Shown here: positions 1 to 8,117 of the stretch, one piece after another
Layout: every line of letters begins with the position of its first letter
How positions within the stretch are numbered: position 1 is the first letter of the stretch
From: Flavobacteriales bacterium
GTDB taxonomy: Bacteria > Bacteroidota > Bacteroidia > Flavobacteriales > Flavobacteriaceae
Direction of reading: 5' to 3'
NCBI GenBank assembly: GCA_004213995.1
Contig: SGZJ01000014.1
Location: forward strand, 1-38,025
Length of the DNA: 38,025 bases
The notes under the pieces: model-generated
The model's database searches: none
What the model was told of the DNA's origin: nothing
What the model saw: the letters and a program-made list of their open reading frames with translations, nothing else
Position numbers and translations under genes: made by a program

Positions 1-1
1 A

Positions 2-1150
2 GATAACATTTTTGAGTTATTAAATTTTGAATATTTAGGCCCAATAGATGGTCATAATATGTCTTCATTATTAGCGGTATTTGATAAAGCCAAGAAAATG
101 AAGGGGCCAAAATTAATACATATAATTACTAAGAAAGGAAAAGGGTTAAAGCTAGCTGAAGAAGACCAAATTAAATATCATGCTCCTGGAAAGTTTGACA
201 ATAAAACTGGTATAGTTCATAAAAATGAAAATGATCAACTACCTCCAAAATTCCAAGATGTTTTTGGGTTAACAGTTTTAGATTTAGCAAAAAAAAATAA
301 TAAAATTATTGGGATTACTCCTGCAATGCCAACCGGTAGTTCTCTAAAGTATATGATTAAAGAGTTCCCCGAAAGAGCATTTGATGTTGGTATCGCTGAA
401 CAGCATGCTGTAACATTAGCTGCAGGATTTGCCACTCAAGGATTAATTCCTTTTTGTGTAATCTATTCGACTTTTTTGCAAAGGGCTTATGATCAAATTA
501 TTCATGATGTAGCAATACAAAAACTTCCTGTAATATTTTGTATAGATAGGGCTGGGCTAGTTGGAAATGATGGTGCTACTCATCATGGTGTATTTGATAT
601 TTCTTATTTAAGATGCATTCCTAACTTAATTATTTCTGCTCCAAGAAATGAAATAGAACTTAGAAATATTTTATACACTTCACAACTTAAAAATAGAGGT
701 CCAATTGCGATCAGATACCCAAGAGGAAGAGGGCTGATCCTAGACTGGAAAAAGAAGTACGAAGAAGTGAAAATTGGACAAGGTGAACAGATTAGAAGTG
801 GTAAATTATTAAGTATATTATGTGTTGGGACAGTTATAAACGAGGTAATAGATATTTCAAATAAACTTGACCTTAGTTTATATGATATGAGGTTTATTAA
901 ACCAATTGACACCAAAATATTACATAAAATATGTCAAAGGGGTGATAAGATAATCACAATAGAAGATGGAGTGAAAGCTGGTGGTTTTGGCAGTTCTGTA
1001 TTAGAATTTATGTCTGAAAATAATTATTCAAATAAAGTCAAAGTTTTAGGAGTGCCTGATGTTTTTATCAAACATGGAGATACTAAAAAATTAAAAGAAT
1101 CAATAGGGCTTGATAAAACTAGCCTAGAAAAAACTATCAGTGAGTTTTAA
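2..1150 (+). CDS. dxs: 1-deoxy-D-xylulose-5-phosphate synthase, C-terminal part (5' end outside window)
   Basis: The enzyme condenses pyruvate and glyceraldehyde 3-phosphate using thiamine diphosphate, the first step of the MEP isoprenoid pathway, in the cytosol. The reading frame is open from base 2, upstream of the first ATG at 59, and those codons give the family motif YLGPIDGH, so the gene is cut by the window edge rather than starting at 59. The central pyrimidine-binding domain shows GIAEQHAVTLAAGFA with the catalytic Glu, followed by DRAGLVGNDGATHHGVFD and the arginine motif RYPRG. The transketolase C-terminal domain follows (IEDGVKAGGFGSSVLE). About 382 codons are present against roughly 580-640 for the family, so the N-terminal ThDP diphosphate-binding part is missing. 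The stop overlaps the end of the convergent dgt gene by four bases. Confidence 0.96.
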   Translation, partial: DNIFELLNFEYLGPIDGHNMSSLLAVFDKAKKMKGPKLIHIITKKGKGLKLAEEDQIKYHAPGKFDNKTGIVHKNENDQLPPKFQDVFGLTVLDLAKKNNKIIGITPAMPTGSSLKYMIKEFPERAFDVGIAEQHAVTLAAGFATQGLIPFCVIYSTFLQRAYDQIIHDVAIQKLPVIFCIDRAGLVGNDGATHHGVFDISYLRCIPNLIISAPRNEIELRNILYTSQLKNRGPIAIRYPRGRGLILDWKKKYEEVKIGQGEQIRSGKLLSILCVGTVINEVIDISNKLDLSLYDMRFIKPIDTKILHKICQRGDKIITIEDGVKAGGFGSSVLEFMSENNYSNKVKVLGVPDVFIKHGDTKKLKESIGLDKTSLEKTISEF

Positions 1151-2475
1151 AATTGGTGCCCAGTAATTTTTTTATACATAGTCACAGCTTGAGAGTCTGA
1201 CATGGAAGATATAAAATGACATACTCCAATTAACCTATCATACAAATTAGATCCTTTTAAATTAATATGATTAGGTAATAGATGTAATATTAATTTATCA
1301 TAACTACTCTCGGTTCCTTCTTCATAATTATTAAGTGATATAATAAACGTGTCAAGAAGTTTATTAATAATATTATATCCTGAAATTTCTTTTTCAATTA
1401 CTTCTTTTGATTGATAAATGTTACTAACACTTAATTTAATTATATCATTAATTTGAGCTGAGAATTTACTTTTATCAAGTAATGAGGAGTTAAAATTTCC
1501 TTTTAAAATTTCTTCTTCATTAGTAATGAAAATTTCTACTACTTCGTTTATTAAGGTGTTTATCGCTAATGCTCTTAAATAACTTACACGGTCCTGTTTA
1601 TTGGTAAGTGAATTATATTTATCAATATTAATACTATCTCTAACTAAGTTTATTAAATACTCAAGAGCAAACTCCTCTTCAATGAGCCCTAGATTAATAC
1701 CATCTTCAAAATCAATTATTGTATAACATATATCATCCGCTGCTTCTACTAAAAAAGCTAGTGGATGTCTAAACTTACTATTGTTATCAATTAATCCAAG
1801 TTCATTAAAAACATCATTAAATACCGAAACTTCACTTTGAAAAACTCCAAATTTTTTATCACTTACATTATTTGTTGGTTTGATTGGTAAGGATTCTTTT
1901 GGGTATTTAACAAACGCTCCTAATGTTGCATAACTTAATCTAAGCCCTCCTTCTCTTCCAATTCTTGATTGAGTAAGTATCTTAAAACCATTTGCGTTAC
2001 CTTCGTAATCACACAAATCTTGATATTCTTTTTTAGTTAATTCTGTAGCGTATTTTGTGCCATTTCCTTTTTTAAAATATTGGCCTATAGATTTTTCACC
2101 GCTATGTCCAAATGGCGGGTTACCAATATCATGTGCTAAAGAAGCGGATGCAACAATAGCTCCAAAATCATTCGATTGATATCCATGTATTTCTTTAAGG
2201 TGGGGGTATTTTAGTAATATTTTAGAACCTACTTTTCTGCCTAATGATCTTCCTACAACACTTACTTCTAAACTGTGTGTCAATCTTGTATGAACAAAAT
2301 CACTATCGGACAGAGGAATAACCTGCGTTTTATCTTGAAGGCTTCTAAATTCAGAGGAAAAAATAATTCTATCATAATCTACTTCAAAGCCAAGTCTATT
2401 TTCATCTTGTTCTTTTCTAATTCGCTTTGTTTGATCTCCTTGGCGTTTTAAAGAGAGTAATTGTTCCCAGTCCAT
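1147..2475 (-). CDS. dgt: Deoxyguanosinetriphosphate triphosphohydrolase (dGTPase), HD superfamily
   Basis: It hydrolyses dGTP, or other dNTPs in many homologues, to the nucleoside and triphosphate, adjusting dNTP pools in the cytosol. The HD-domain metal ligands are visible: H67 in RLTHSLE, the H115-D116 pair in LAHDIGNPPFGHSGE, and a later Asp in EAADDICYTIIDFEDG. The N-terminus has the usual dGTPase motif around residues 34-50 (DYDRIIFSSEFRSLQDKTQV). At 442 residues it is in the range of the longer bacterial dGTPases. It converges on dxs with a four-base overlap and diverges from the beta-helix lipoprotein gene, sharing a 167-bp intergenic region. With nrdAB and a dCMP deaminase also here, the window holds several dNTP-pool enzymes, though not in one operon. 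Confidence 0.95.
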   Translation of the reverse strand: MDWEQLLSLKRQGDQTKRIRKEQDENRLGFEVDYDRIIFSSEFRSLQDKTQVIPLSDSDFVHTRLTHSLEVSVVGRSLGRKVGSKILLKYPHLKEIHGYQSNDFGAIVASASLAHDIGNPPFGHSGEKSIGQYFKKGNGTKYATELTKKEYQDLCDYEGNANGFKILTQSRIGREGGLRLSYATLGAFVKYPKESLPIKPTNNVSDKKFGVFQSEVSVFNDVFNELGLIDNNSKFRHPLAFLVEAADDICYTIIDFEDGINLGLIEEEFALEYLINLVRDSINIDKYNSLTNKQDRVSYLRALAINTLINEVVEIFITNEEEILKGNFNSSLLDKSKFSAQINDIIKLSVSNIYQSKEVIEKEISGYNIINKLLDTFIISLNNYEEGTESSYDKLILHLLPNHINLKGSNLYDRLIGVCHFISSMSDSQAVTMYKKITGHQF

Positions 2476-2536
2476 TTAAAAATATTTATCAGTAGCAATA
2501 TAATTAAAAATCAAAAAATAATGCTTCAATATATAG

Positions 2537-2581
2537 TTAAATAGTCTCTTAACAATTAAATAACAATTCCTTAAACTTTTG
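2537..2581 (+). promoter_or_regulatory. Candidate Pho-box promoter of the beta-helix lipoprotein gene
   Basis: Hexamers TTAAAT (2537), TTAACA (2549) and ATAACA (2560) are spaced 12 and 11 bp apart and lead into AACTTTTG (2574-2581), a 7/8 match to the Bacteroidota -7 element TAnnTTTG. TTAAAC at 2571 continues the 11-bp phase but overlaps the -7. The repeats sit 37, 25 and 14 bp before the -7, nearly the same as at the three other promoters of this locus. Direct repeats with one-helical-turn spacing next to phosphate genes resemble PhoB boxes. Assignment to a PhoB-type regulator is inference. The leader to the ATG at 2643 would be about 55 nt. Confidence 0.5.
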
Positions 2582-2642
2582 GTAAATACAAATTAGAACT
2601 ACAGGTGTTTCTTTGTAATAAAATTAATAATATAAAAAATCT

Positions 2643-3881
2643 ATGAAAAATTTAGCTTACTCTTTACTAATGATCTCATTATTTACATTTACTGCTTGTG
2701 ATAATGATGACAATCCTCCTGTGGTACCAGTTGATCCGGATCCTGTATCAGAAAACATTAATGTAACAGGCATGCTTACAGGTGTTAACAACTGGACAAG
2801 TGATAACATATATGTATTAAATCAAAAAGTTGTTGTGGATGCTGGAGCTACTTTGAATATTGAATGTGGCACGATAATAAAAGGTACTGCTGGAACAGGA
2901 TCTTTGGCGTCAGCTTTAGTTGTAGCAAGAGGAGGGACATTAAATGCTAATGGGACTGTCGATTGCCCAATTATTATGACATCAGAAAGTGATAATATTG
3001 AAGTAGGACAAACTGCTGGGACAAACTTAGGAATTAACGATAGAGGTTTATGGGGAGGGCTAATAGTCTTAGGATATGCTCCATCTTCATTTTCAGGCGA
3101 TGTTTCTGAGGTTCAAATTGAGGGTATACCTGCGGATGACACATTTGGACTTTACGGAGGCAATGATCCGTCAGATAATTCTGGGTCCATAACTTATGTT
3201 TCTATAAGACACGGTGGAGCTTTAATAGGAGAAGACAATGAGATTAATGGTTTAACTTTAGGTGGAGTTGGTAATAGTACTGTTATAGATAATATTGAAG
3301 TAGTTGCTAATACTGATGATGGAATTGAGTTTTTTGGAGGAACTGTAAACGCATCTAATTTACTTGTCTGGGGTCAAGGAGATGATGGTCTTGACATAGA
3401 TCAAGCTTACTCGGGGACAATAGATAATGCTGTTGTAGTTTTAGGAGATGTTTCTGACCATGCACTAGAAATAGATGGTCCTGAAGGATCTTTGAACGGA
3501 CAATTTGAGTTACGAAATATCACTATCATAGGAAGTCAAGTGACTGAAGATGGTGAATACGCAGATTACAGATCTAACGCAATGGGTCACACAACAAATT
3601 TATATGCCTTGAATTTTAAAGCTAGTTCTGATATTGAACTTGATAATGATGGTGTTGCTAATAATTATAACTCAGGACTATTATCTTTTGGAACATTTGA
3701 AATTGTAGTTCCAGAAGAAGCAACAATAGAAAGTGTCTTTAATAACAAAGCTGAAAATGTAGCTGTGGATGGGTTTGGATCAACAGCATCTTCAATAGCG
3801 GCTAACGAAAATACAGTTGGAGCAAATACAGCAAATCTTGCATGGTCTTATTCAAATACTGCTGCTGCACTAGGCTGGTAA
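2643..3881 (+). CDS. Surface-exposed lipoprotein with right-handed beta-helix-like repeats
   Basis: No exact function is known to me. A lipoprotein signal peptide ends at C19 (FTFTAC), and the following residues DNDD form an acidic export signal of the kind that sends flavobacterial lipoproteins to the cell surface. The rest (412 residues in total) is Gly-, Asn- and Asp-rich, with short strand-turn units such as DDGIEFFGGTVNASNLLVWGQGDDGLDIDQ, typical of parallel beta-helix folds. There is no obvious catalytic motif. It stands alone between its own candidate Pho-box promoter and a hairpin terminator, directly before a TonB-dependent receptor with a matching promoter. I infer that it is the surface partner of that receptor, perhaps binding a phosphate-containing ligand. 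Similar proteins beside flavobacterial TonB receptors are often left as hypothetical in annotations. Confidence 0.8.
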   Translation: MKNLAYSLLMISLFTFTACDNDDNPPVVPVDPDPVSENINVTGMLTGVNNWTSDNIYVLNQKVVVDAGATLNIECGTIIKGTAGTGSLASALVVARGGTLNANGTVDCPIIMTSESDNIEVGQTAGTNLGINDRGLWGGLIVLGYAPSSFSGDVSEVQIEGIPADDTFGLYGGNDPSDNSGSITYVSIRHGGALIGEDNEINGLTLGGVGNSTVIDNIEVVANTDDGIEFFGGTVNASNLLVWGQGDDGLDIDQAYSGTIDNAVVVLGDVSDHALEIDGPEGSLNGQFELRNITIIGSQVTEDGEYADYRSNAMGHTTNLYALNFKASSDIELDNDGVANNYNSGLLSFGTFEIVVPEEATIESVFNNKAENVAVDGFGSTASSIAANENTVGANTANLAWSYSNTAAALGW

Positions 3882-3927
3882 TTATTTGAACAAACTATAA
3901 TAATTGGTTACCACTAGCCAATATAAT

Positions 3928-3975
3928 AAAACAGCAAAACCTAGAAATTTCATATGATGGTTTTGCTGTTTTTAT
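3928..3975 (+). terminator. Rho-independent terminator after the beta-helix lipoprotein gene
   Basis: AAAACAGCAAAACC at 3928-3941 pairs with GGTTTTGCTGTTTT at 3959-3972 around a 17-nt loop and runs into a T tract. It separates the lipoprotein transcript from the receptor promoter that begins four bases later. Confidence 0.8.
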
Positions 3976-3978
3976 TAA

Positions 3979-4033
3979 TTAACAATTAGTTAATATTAGA
4001 AAACATTTAGTTAACATTTGGATTAGATATTTG
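3979..4033 (+). promoter_or_regulatory. Candidate Pho-box promoter of the TonB-dependent receptor gene
   Basis: Four hexamers, TTAACA (3979), TTAATA (3990), AAAACA (4000) and TTAACA (4011), lie 11, 10 and 11 bp apart. They are followed by GATATTTG (4026-4033), a 7/8 match to TAnnTTTG. The repeats are 47, 36, 26 and 15 bp before the -7. There is no good -33 TTTG at the usual spacing (ACAT is found there), as expected for an activator-dependent promoter. The ten bases TAGATATTTG at the -7 are repeated exactly at the porin promoter (7069-7078). The ATG follows 19 bases after the -7. Confidence 0.6.
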
Positions 4034-4052
4034 CAAATAAATAAATTAAAAA

Positions 4053-6872
4053 ATGAAGACTAAAACTAATTTAACTTTTTTAACATTTCTACTTTTAACA
4101 TTTCTATCTTATTCACAGTCTGGGAAAATAACTGGAACATTAATGGATGGAGAATATGATGAACCAATGGCATTTGCCAGTGTTATTGTTAAAGGTACTA
4201 CTCAGGGAGTTTCTTCTGATTTTGATGGAAATTACGAAATAGAATTAAGTGAAGGTACTTATACAATGACATATTCTTATGTTGGTTATCAATCTGTAGA
4301 AATTGAAGATGTCATTGTTAAAAGCAATCAAGTAACAAATGTCGATGTAACTTTAAACACTAATTCTTTAGAAACTGTTGTCATAACAACAACATTAAGA
4401 AAAAATACAGAGTCTGCTGTTCTTGATTTACAAAAAAAATCTGCTGTAATGTTAGACGGTCTTTCAAGTCAAAGCATTAAAAAATCGGGAGCTAGTAACA
4501 TTGCATCTGCAGTAAAATCTGTTCCTGGTGTTTCAGTTCAAGGGGGGAAATATGTATATGTTAGAGGTCTAGGCGATAGATATACAAAATCAATTCTTAA
4601 CGGTATGGATATCCCTGGATTAGATCCTAATAGGAATACAATTCAGATGGATATTTTTCCTACCAATATATTAGACAATATAATTGTTATAAAATCTGCT
4701 TCAGCTGAGTATCCTGCTGACTTTACAGGCGGAGTCATCGATATTGTTACTAAAGATTTTCCGTCAAAAAAAACAAACTCATTTTCTATTGGTCATGCAT
4801 ACAACCCAACAATGCATAATAATTCTAATTATCTAACATCAAAAAAGAGTAAAACTGATATATTTGGGTTTGATAATGGATATAGGAATTTACCAATAAA
4901 TAGATATCAGCCTATCCCAGGGACTTTTGACAATTCTCCTAGTTTAACAACATTAACATCGGCCTTTAATCCACAGTTGTCAGCTCAAAGAAGAACTAGT
5001 AATAGTGATTTTAGCTTTGGATTTACCTCTGGAAATCAATTTGAAGTTGGCAATAACAGATTAGGTTATCAATTGTCCATGTCATACAAGAATACAACTA
5101 CATTTTTTAAAGATAGAATAGACAATAATTTAATTAAAAATGAAAATGATTCCTCAGTAAATGAATTAGAAGCGAAGAGAATTAGTGTTGGAGACGAGGG
5201 GATCAATAATGTGTTATTAAATGGTTTACTAGGAGTTGTTTACAAAAGGGATAGATCAAAATATAAGCTAACTTTATTACATATTCAAAATGGAGAATCT
5301 ACAGCCGGATATTATTACCAACAAGTAGCTCAAGGCGGAGGTGGAAGTGGTTTTGTAGATGTATTTAAAGATGCTATTTTATATACTCAAAGATCTGTAA
5401 GTAATGCATTAATAGTTGGAACTCATACAAGAGATGATGGATGGAAAACAGAGTGGAAAATATCTCCAACAATTTCAATAGTAAAAGATCTTGATCATAA
5501 AATAACTCCTTTTATGAGAACAGATGAGGGAAGCTATGGTATAAGGCCTAGTTCATCAGGGTACCCTGTAAGAATTTGGAGAGACTTAATGGAAATTAAT
5601 ATTTCTTCAAAGTTAAGTTTTTTAAAAAAGTACACTCTTTTTGATGAGCCTGCTAAATTAAAATTCGGTGGAGCATTCACATATAAAACTCGTGATTTTG
5701 AGATAGATAATTTTTCCTTTACCTCAACAACTCAAAATGTTGAAAATGGTATAGCTGATAATTTATTATTAACAGAAAATTTGTGGACTACCTCAAATCA
5801 GTCAGGAACACATATGGTATTTGGAGACTCTTATAAACCAGCAAATTCTTATGAGGGTGAGCAAAGAAATTTAGCTGTTTATGCTTCCAATGAATTTAAT
5901 ATTTCTGAAAAACTTAAATCCATCATTGGGCTAAGAGCTGAAAACTTTAAATCATTTTATACAGGCCAAAATCAAAGTGGGAGTGAAATATTTAACAATA
6001 CTAAAATTATAGATAAATTAGACATATTCCCATCAGCTAATTTTATTTACGCTGTTAATGATAATACAAACTTTAGAACATCATACTCAATTTCTACAGC
6101 AAGGCCATCTTTTAAGGAAGCGTCCAGGGCTCAGATTTTTGATGCAATAACAGGAAGGATGTTCATTGGAAATTTAGATTTAAGACCTTCTTACATAAAT
6201 AACTTTGATTTAAGATACGAGATCTTTGGAGACAAAGAAGAGATAATTGCTTTCAGTAGCTTTTATAAAGACTTTAAGGATCCTATCGAGCTTTCATTTT
6301 TTGCATCTGCACCTAATCAATTAACCCCAAGAAATTTAGGATCTGCTAATGTATATGGATTTGAATTTGAATTTAGAAAACCTTTAACCTTTTTGTCAAA
6401 TGAACAGGAAAAATTAAAATTCACAGTTAATGCTTCATATATAAAGTCATCGTTAAAAATGTATGAGGATGAATATAATAGAAGAGTTTTAGCCGCAAGA
6501 GATGGTGAAATAATTTCTAAAACTAGAGACTTGCAAGGTCAATCTCCATTTCTGATAAACTCTAGCTTTAATTATAAAAATACAGATTTAGGTGTTGAAG
6601 CAGGTATATACTACAATGTACAAGGTAAAACTCTTGAGGTAGTCGGGACAGGAATTGTTCCTGATGTATATTCTAGTCCTTTCCACAGTTTAAATTTAAA
6701 CTTAAATAAGACAGTTGGCAAAGACAATAATACTTCTATAGATTTAAAAATTAAAAACCTGTTAAATAATAAGAAAGAAAGTGTGTATGAGTCTTTCAAT
6801 ACTGCTGATCAACTTTATTCTCTAAGAGAATATGGGACAGAAATATCTATTGGGTATAGTTTGAAATTTTAA
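4053..6872 (+). CDS. TonB-dependent outer-membrane receptor (carboxypeptidase-regulatory-like + plug + barrel)
   Basis: It imports a ligand across the outer membrane using TonB energy. A Sec signal peptide ends near residue 22 (LSYSQ). A CarboxypepD_reg-like beta domain follows (about 23-112, with GTTQGVSSDFDGNYEIELSEG), then the plug at about 130-240 (SVPGVSVQGGKYVYVRGLGDRYTKSILNGMDIPG), then a long beta-barrel ending in aromatic Phe (GYSLKF). At 939 residues it is a usual SusC-size receptor. No SusD gene follows; the partner is probably the upstream beta-helix lipoprotein. The substrate cannot be read from sequence. The Pho-box-type promoter and the porin-Pit genes downstream suggest a phosphorus-containing ligand (inference). 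The gene has its own promoter; a possible small-RNA promoter starts 12 bases after its stop. Confidence 0.92.
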   Translation: MKTKTNLTFLTFLLLTFLSYSQSGKITGTLMDGEYDEPMAFASVIVKGTTQGVSSDFDGNYEIELSEGTYTMTYSYVGYQSVEIEDVIVKSNQVTNVDVTLNTNSLETVVITTTLRKNTESAVLDLQKKSAVMLDGLSSQSIKKSGASNIASAVKSVPGVSVQGGKYVYVRGLGDRYTKSILNGMDIPGLDPNRNTIQMDIFPTNILDNIIVIKSASAEYPADFTGGVIDIVTKDFPSKKTNSFSIGHAYNPTMHNNSNYLTSKKSKTDIFGFDNGYRNLPINRYQPIPGTFDNSPSLTTLTSAFNPQLSAQRRTSNSDFSFGFTSGNQFEVGNNRLGYQLSMSYKNTTTFFKDRIDNNLIKNENDSSVNELEAKRISVGDEGINNVLLNGLLGVVYKRDRSKYKLTLLHIQNGESTAGYYYQQVAQGGGGSGFVDVFKDAILYTQRSVSNALIVGTHTRDDGWKTEWKISPTISIVKDLDHKITPFMRTDEGSYGIRPSSSGYPVRIWRDLMEINISSKLSFLKKYTLFDEPAKLKFGGAFTYKTRDFEIDNFSFTSTTQNVENGIADNLLLTENLWTTSNQSGTHMVFGDSYKPANSYEGEQRNLAVYASNEFNISEKLKSIIGLRAENFKSFYTGQNQSGSEIFNNTKIIDKLDIFPSANFIYAVNDNTNFRTSYSISTARPSFKEASRAQIFDAITGRMFIGNLDLRPSYINNFDLRYEIFGDKEEIIAFSSFYKDFKDPIELSFFASAPNQLTPRNLGSANVYGFEFEFRKPLTFLSNEQEKLKFTVNASYIKSSLKMYEDEYNRRVLAARDGEIISKTRDLQGQSPFLINSSFNYKNTDLGVEAGIYYNVQGKTLEVVGTGIVPDVYSSPFHSLNLNLNKTVGKDNNTSIDLKIKNLLNNKKESVYESFNTADQLYSLREYGTEISIGYSLKF

Positions 6873-6884
6873 AAGTAATTTAAA

Positions 6885-6940
6885 TTAACACTAAGTTAAT
6901 ATTCAATTTACATTGAGTTAATTTTGTTACATTATTTTTA
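6885..6940 (+). promoter_or_regulatory. Orphan candidate Pho-box promoter (drives no ORF before a terminator)
   Basis: TTAACA (6885), TTAATA (6896), TTTACA (6907) and TTAATT (6918) are exactly 11 bp apart. They are followed by TATTTTTA (6933-6940), a 7/8 match to TAnnTTTG. Distances to the -7 are 48, 37, 26 and 15 bp, matching the receptor promoter. ACAT lies at the -33 position, as at the receptor and porin promoters. The array begins 12 bases after the receptor stop codon, and transcription would meet the terminator at 6999-7028. Confidence 0.55.
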
Positions 6941-6947
6941 TATCTGT

Positions 6948-7028
6948 TAACAATATGTAGTCATATAGAATAGTTTTAGTCAACTTTACTTGGATTACAA
7001 GCTGCCTTTGGCCAAGGCAGCTTTTTTT
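6948..7028 (+). ncRNA. Candidate phosphate-responsive small RNA, about 80 nt
   Basis: A transcript starting about 8 nt after the orphan -7 element and ending at the strong hairpin terminator would be about 80 nt. It would hold a 5' stem-loop (ATATG 6953-6957 with CATAT 6962-6966, loop TAGT), an AT-rich unpaired stretch of about 30 nt, and the 10-bp terminator stem. The first ATG in it (6955) is followed at once by a stop, so it does not look coding. This layout is typical of bacterial small RNAs. The alternative is that the region is only the 3' end of the receptor mRNA, with the repeats acting on the porin promoter. The 5' end is estimated from the promoter match. Confidence 0.4.
6999..7028 (+). 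terminator. Strong rho-independent terminator between receptor and porin genes
   Basis: AAGCTGCCTT (6999-7008) pairs perfectly with AAGGCAGCTT (7014-7023) around the loop TGGCC, followed by seven T (7022-7028). It is by far the most GC-rich hairpin in this AT-rich intergenic region. It ends six bases before the porin promoter repeats. Confidence 0.88.
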
Positions 7029-7033
7029 ATTTC

Positions 7034-7078
7034 TTAACATTTACATAACATTGGCAATTAATAATAGTTAGATATTTG
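7034..7078 (+). promoter_or_regulatory. Candidate Pho-box promoter of the porin-pit operon
   Basis: TTAACA (7034), ATAACA (7045) and a weak AATTAA (7056) are 11 bp apart and lead to GATATTTG (7071-7078). Distances to the -7 are 37, 26 and 15 bp, in phase with the receptor promoter, and the ten bases ending in ATATTTG are the same as at 4024-4033. The leader to the porin ATG at 7102 is about 15 nt. Confidence 0.6.
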
Positions 7079-7101
7079 TCCCGACTAAAATTATCTATAC
7101 T

Positions 7102-8106
7102 ATGACTAAACAATTTCTTGTAATGAGTTTTTTACTTATACCATTACTAAATTACGGACAAGAGAATTCTAATATTTTTTCTTCTGGTGAGCCTCATTTC
7201 AAAGCTTTTTGGAATTATCATTATGACTTTACAGAAAACACCACACAAACTAGTGCATTCGAATTGTCAAGAGTCTACTTAGGATATAAATATTCTTTTA
7301 ATGAATCTGTTTCTGCAAAAATTACTTACGATATAGGAAAAAATAGTGCAGGAAGTTCTCATACTGCTTTTTTAAAAATTGCTCAATTAGATTGGAAAGT
7401 AAATTCAAACTTTAAATTAAGCATGGGGATGATTGGTGGTAAAATGTTTAAGGATCAAGAAAAAATATGGGGGTATAGATATCTATACAAGACTCTACAA
7501 GACGAATATAAATTTGGAAGTAGTGCAGATTTAGGAGTTAATGCAGAAATAAAACTTTCAGACAAATTAACTTCAAATGTATTTATTGTTAATGGTGAAG
7601 GATATAAAAATGTTCAAGATGAAGATGGTAATCAAAGATTTGGAACAAATTTAATTTACAAACTAAACAAAAATATAACAACAAAGTTTTATTATGATAC
7701 CCATGCAGTAGTCGATTCAAAAGCCATAAATAATATTGGAGTTTTTGCAGGATATAAATCAGACAAATTTAGATTTGGCGCAGAATACAATGAAATGCAA
7801 AATGGTGAAACCTATAAAAATGCAGCAGAAGACCATAATTTAACTGGCTTATCTTTCTATGGAAGTTATTTGCTAAACGAAAAGTTTGAGGTTTTTGTTA
7901 GATACGATAAGCTTACTTCCAATCAAGTTGATGGAAGCGATACTAATTGGAATTTTGAAAATGATGGCGGATTAACCATGGTGGGTATTGAATATAAAGC
8001 TGTTAAGGGGGTTAAGTTTTCTCTAAACTCTAGAAATTTTAATTACAAAGATTCAAATATTACAGATTCTTCATTAGTATATCTAAATGCAGAGTTTAAA
8101 CTTTAA
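7102..8106 (+). CDS. Outer-membrane porin, phosphate-selective (O/P-like)
   Basis: A predicted outer-membrane beta-barrel that would let small anions through. A signal peptide ends near residue 19-20 (LLNYGQ). The rest (334 residues in total) is made of alternating amphipathic strands (FELSRVYLGYKYSFNE, KFRFGAEYNEMQNGE, KFEVFVRYDKLTSNQ), and the protein ends in a strand closed by aromatic and Leu residues (YLNAEFKL), as in barrels. The overall style is that of bacterial phosphate-selective porin O/P families. The pit gene starts 11 bp downstream, so the two are almost surely one operon: the porin would pass phosphate through the outer membrane and Pit through the inner membrane. The specificity is inferred from this pairing and from the Pho-type promoter. 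Confidence 0.85.
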   Translation: MTKQFLVMSFLLIPLLNYGQENSNIFSSGEPHFKAFWNYHYDFTENTTQTSAFELSRVYLGYKYSFNESVSAKITYDIGKNSAGSSHTAFLKIAQLDWKVNSNFKLSMGMIGGKMFKDQEKIWGYRYLYKTLQDEYKFGSSADLGVNAEIKLSDKLTSNVFIVNGEGYKNVQDEDGNQRFGTNLIYKLNKNITTKFYYDTHAVVDSKAINNIGVFAGYKSDKFRFGAEYNEMQNGETYKNAAEDHNLTGLSFYGSYLLNEKFEVFVRYDKLTSNQVDGSDTNWNFENDGGLTMVGIEYKAVKGVKFSLNSRNFNYKDSNITDSSLVYLNAEFKL

Positions 8107-8117
8107 AAAAATAAAAA

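Noticed and set aside
59-61. ATG at 59 as the start of dxs
   Set aside because: The frame is open upstream to the window edge and encodes a conserved dxs motif, so the gene is truncated by the window, not started here.
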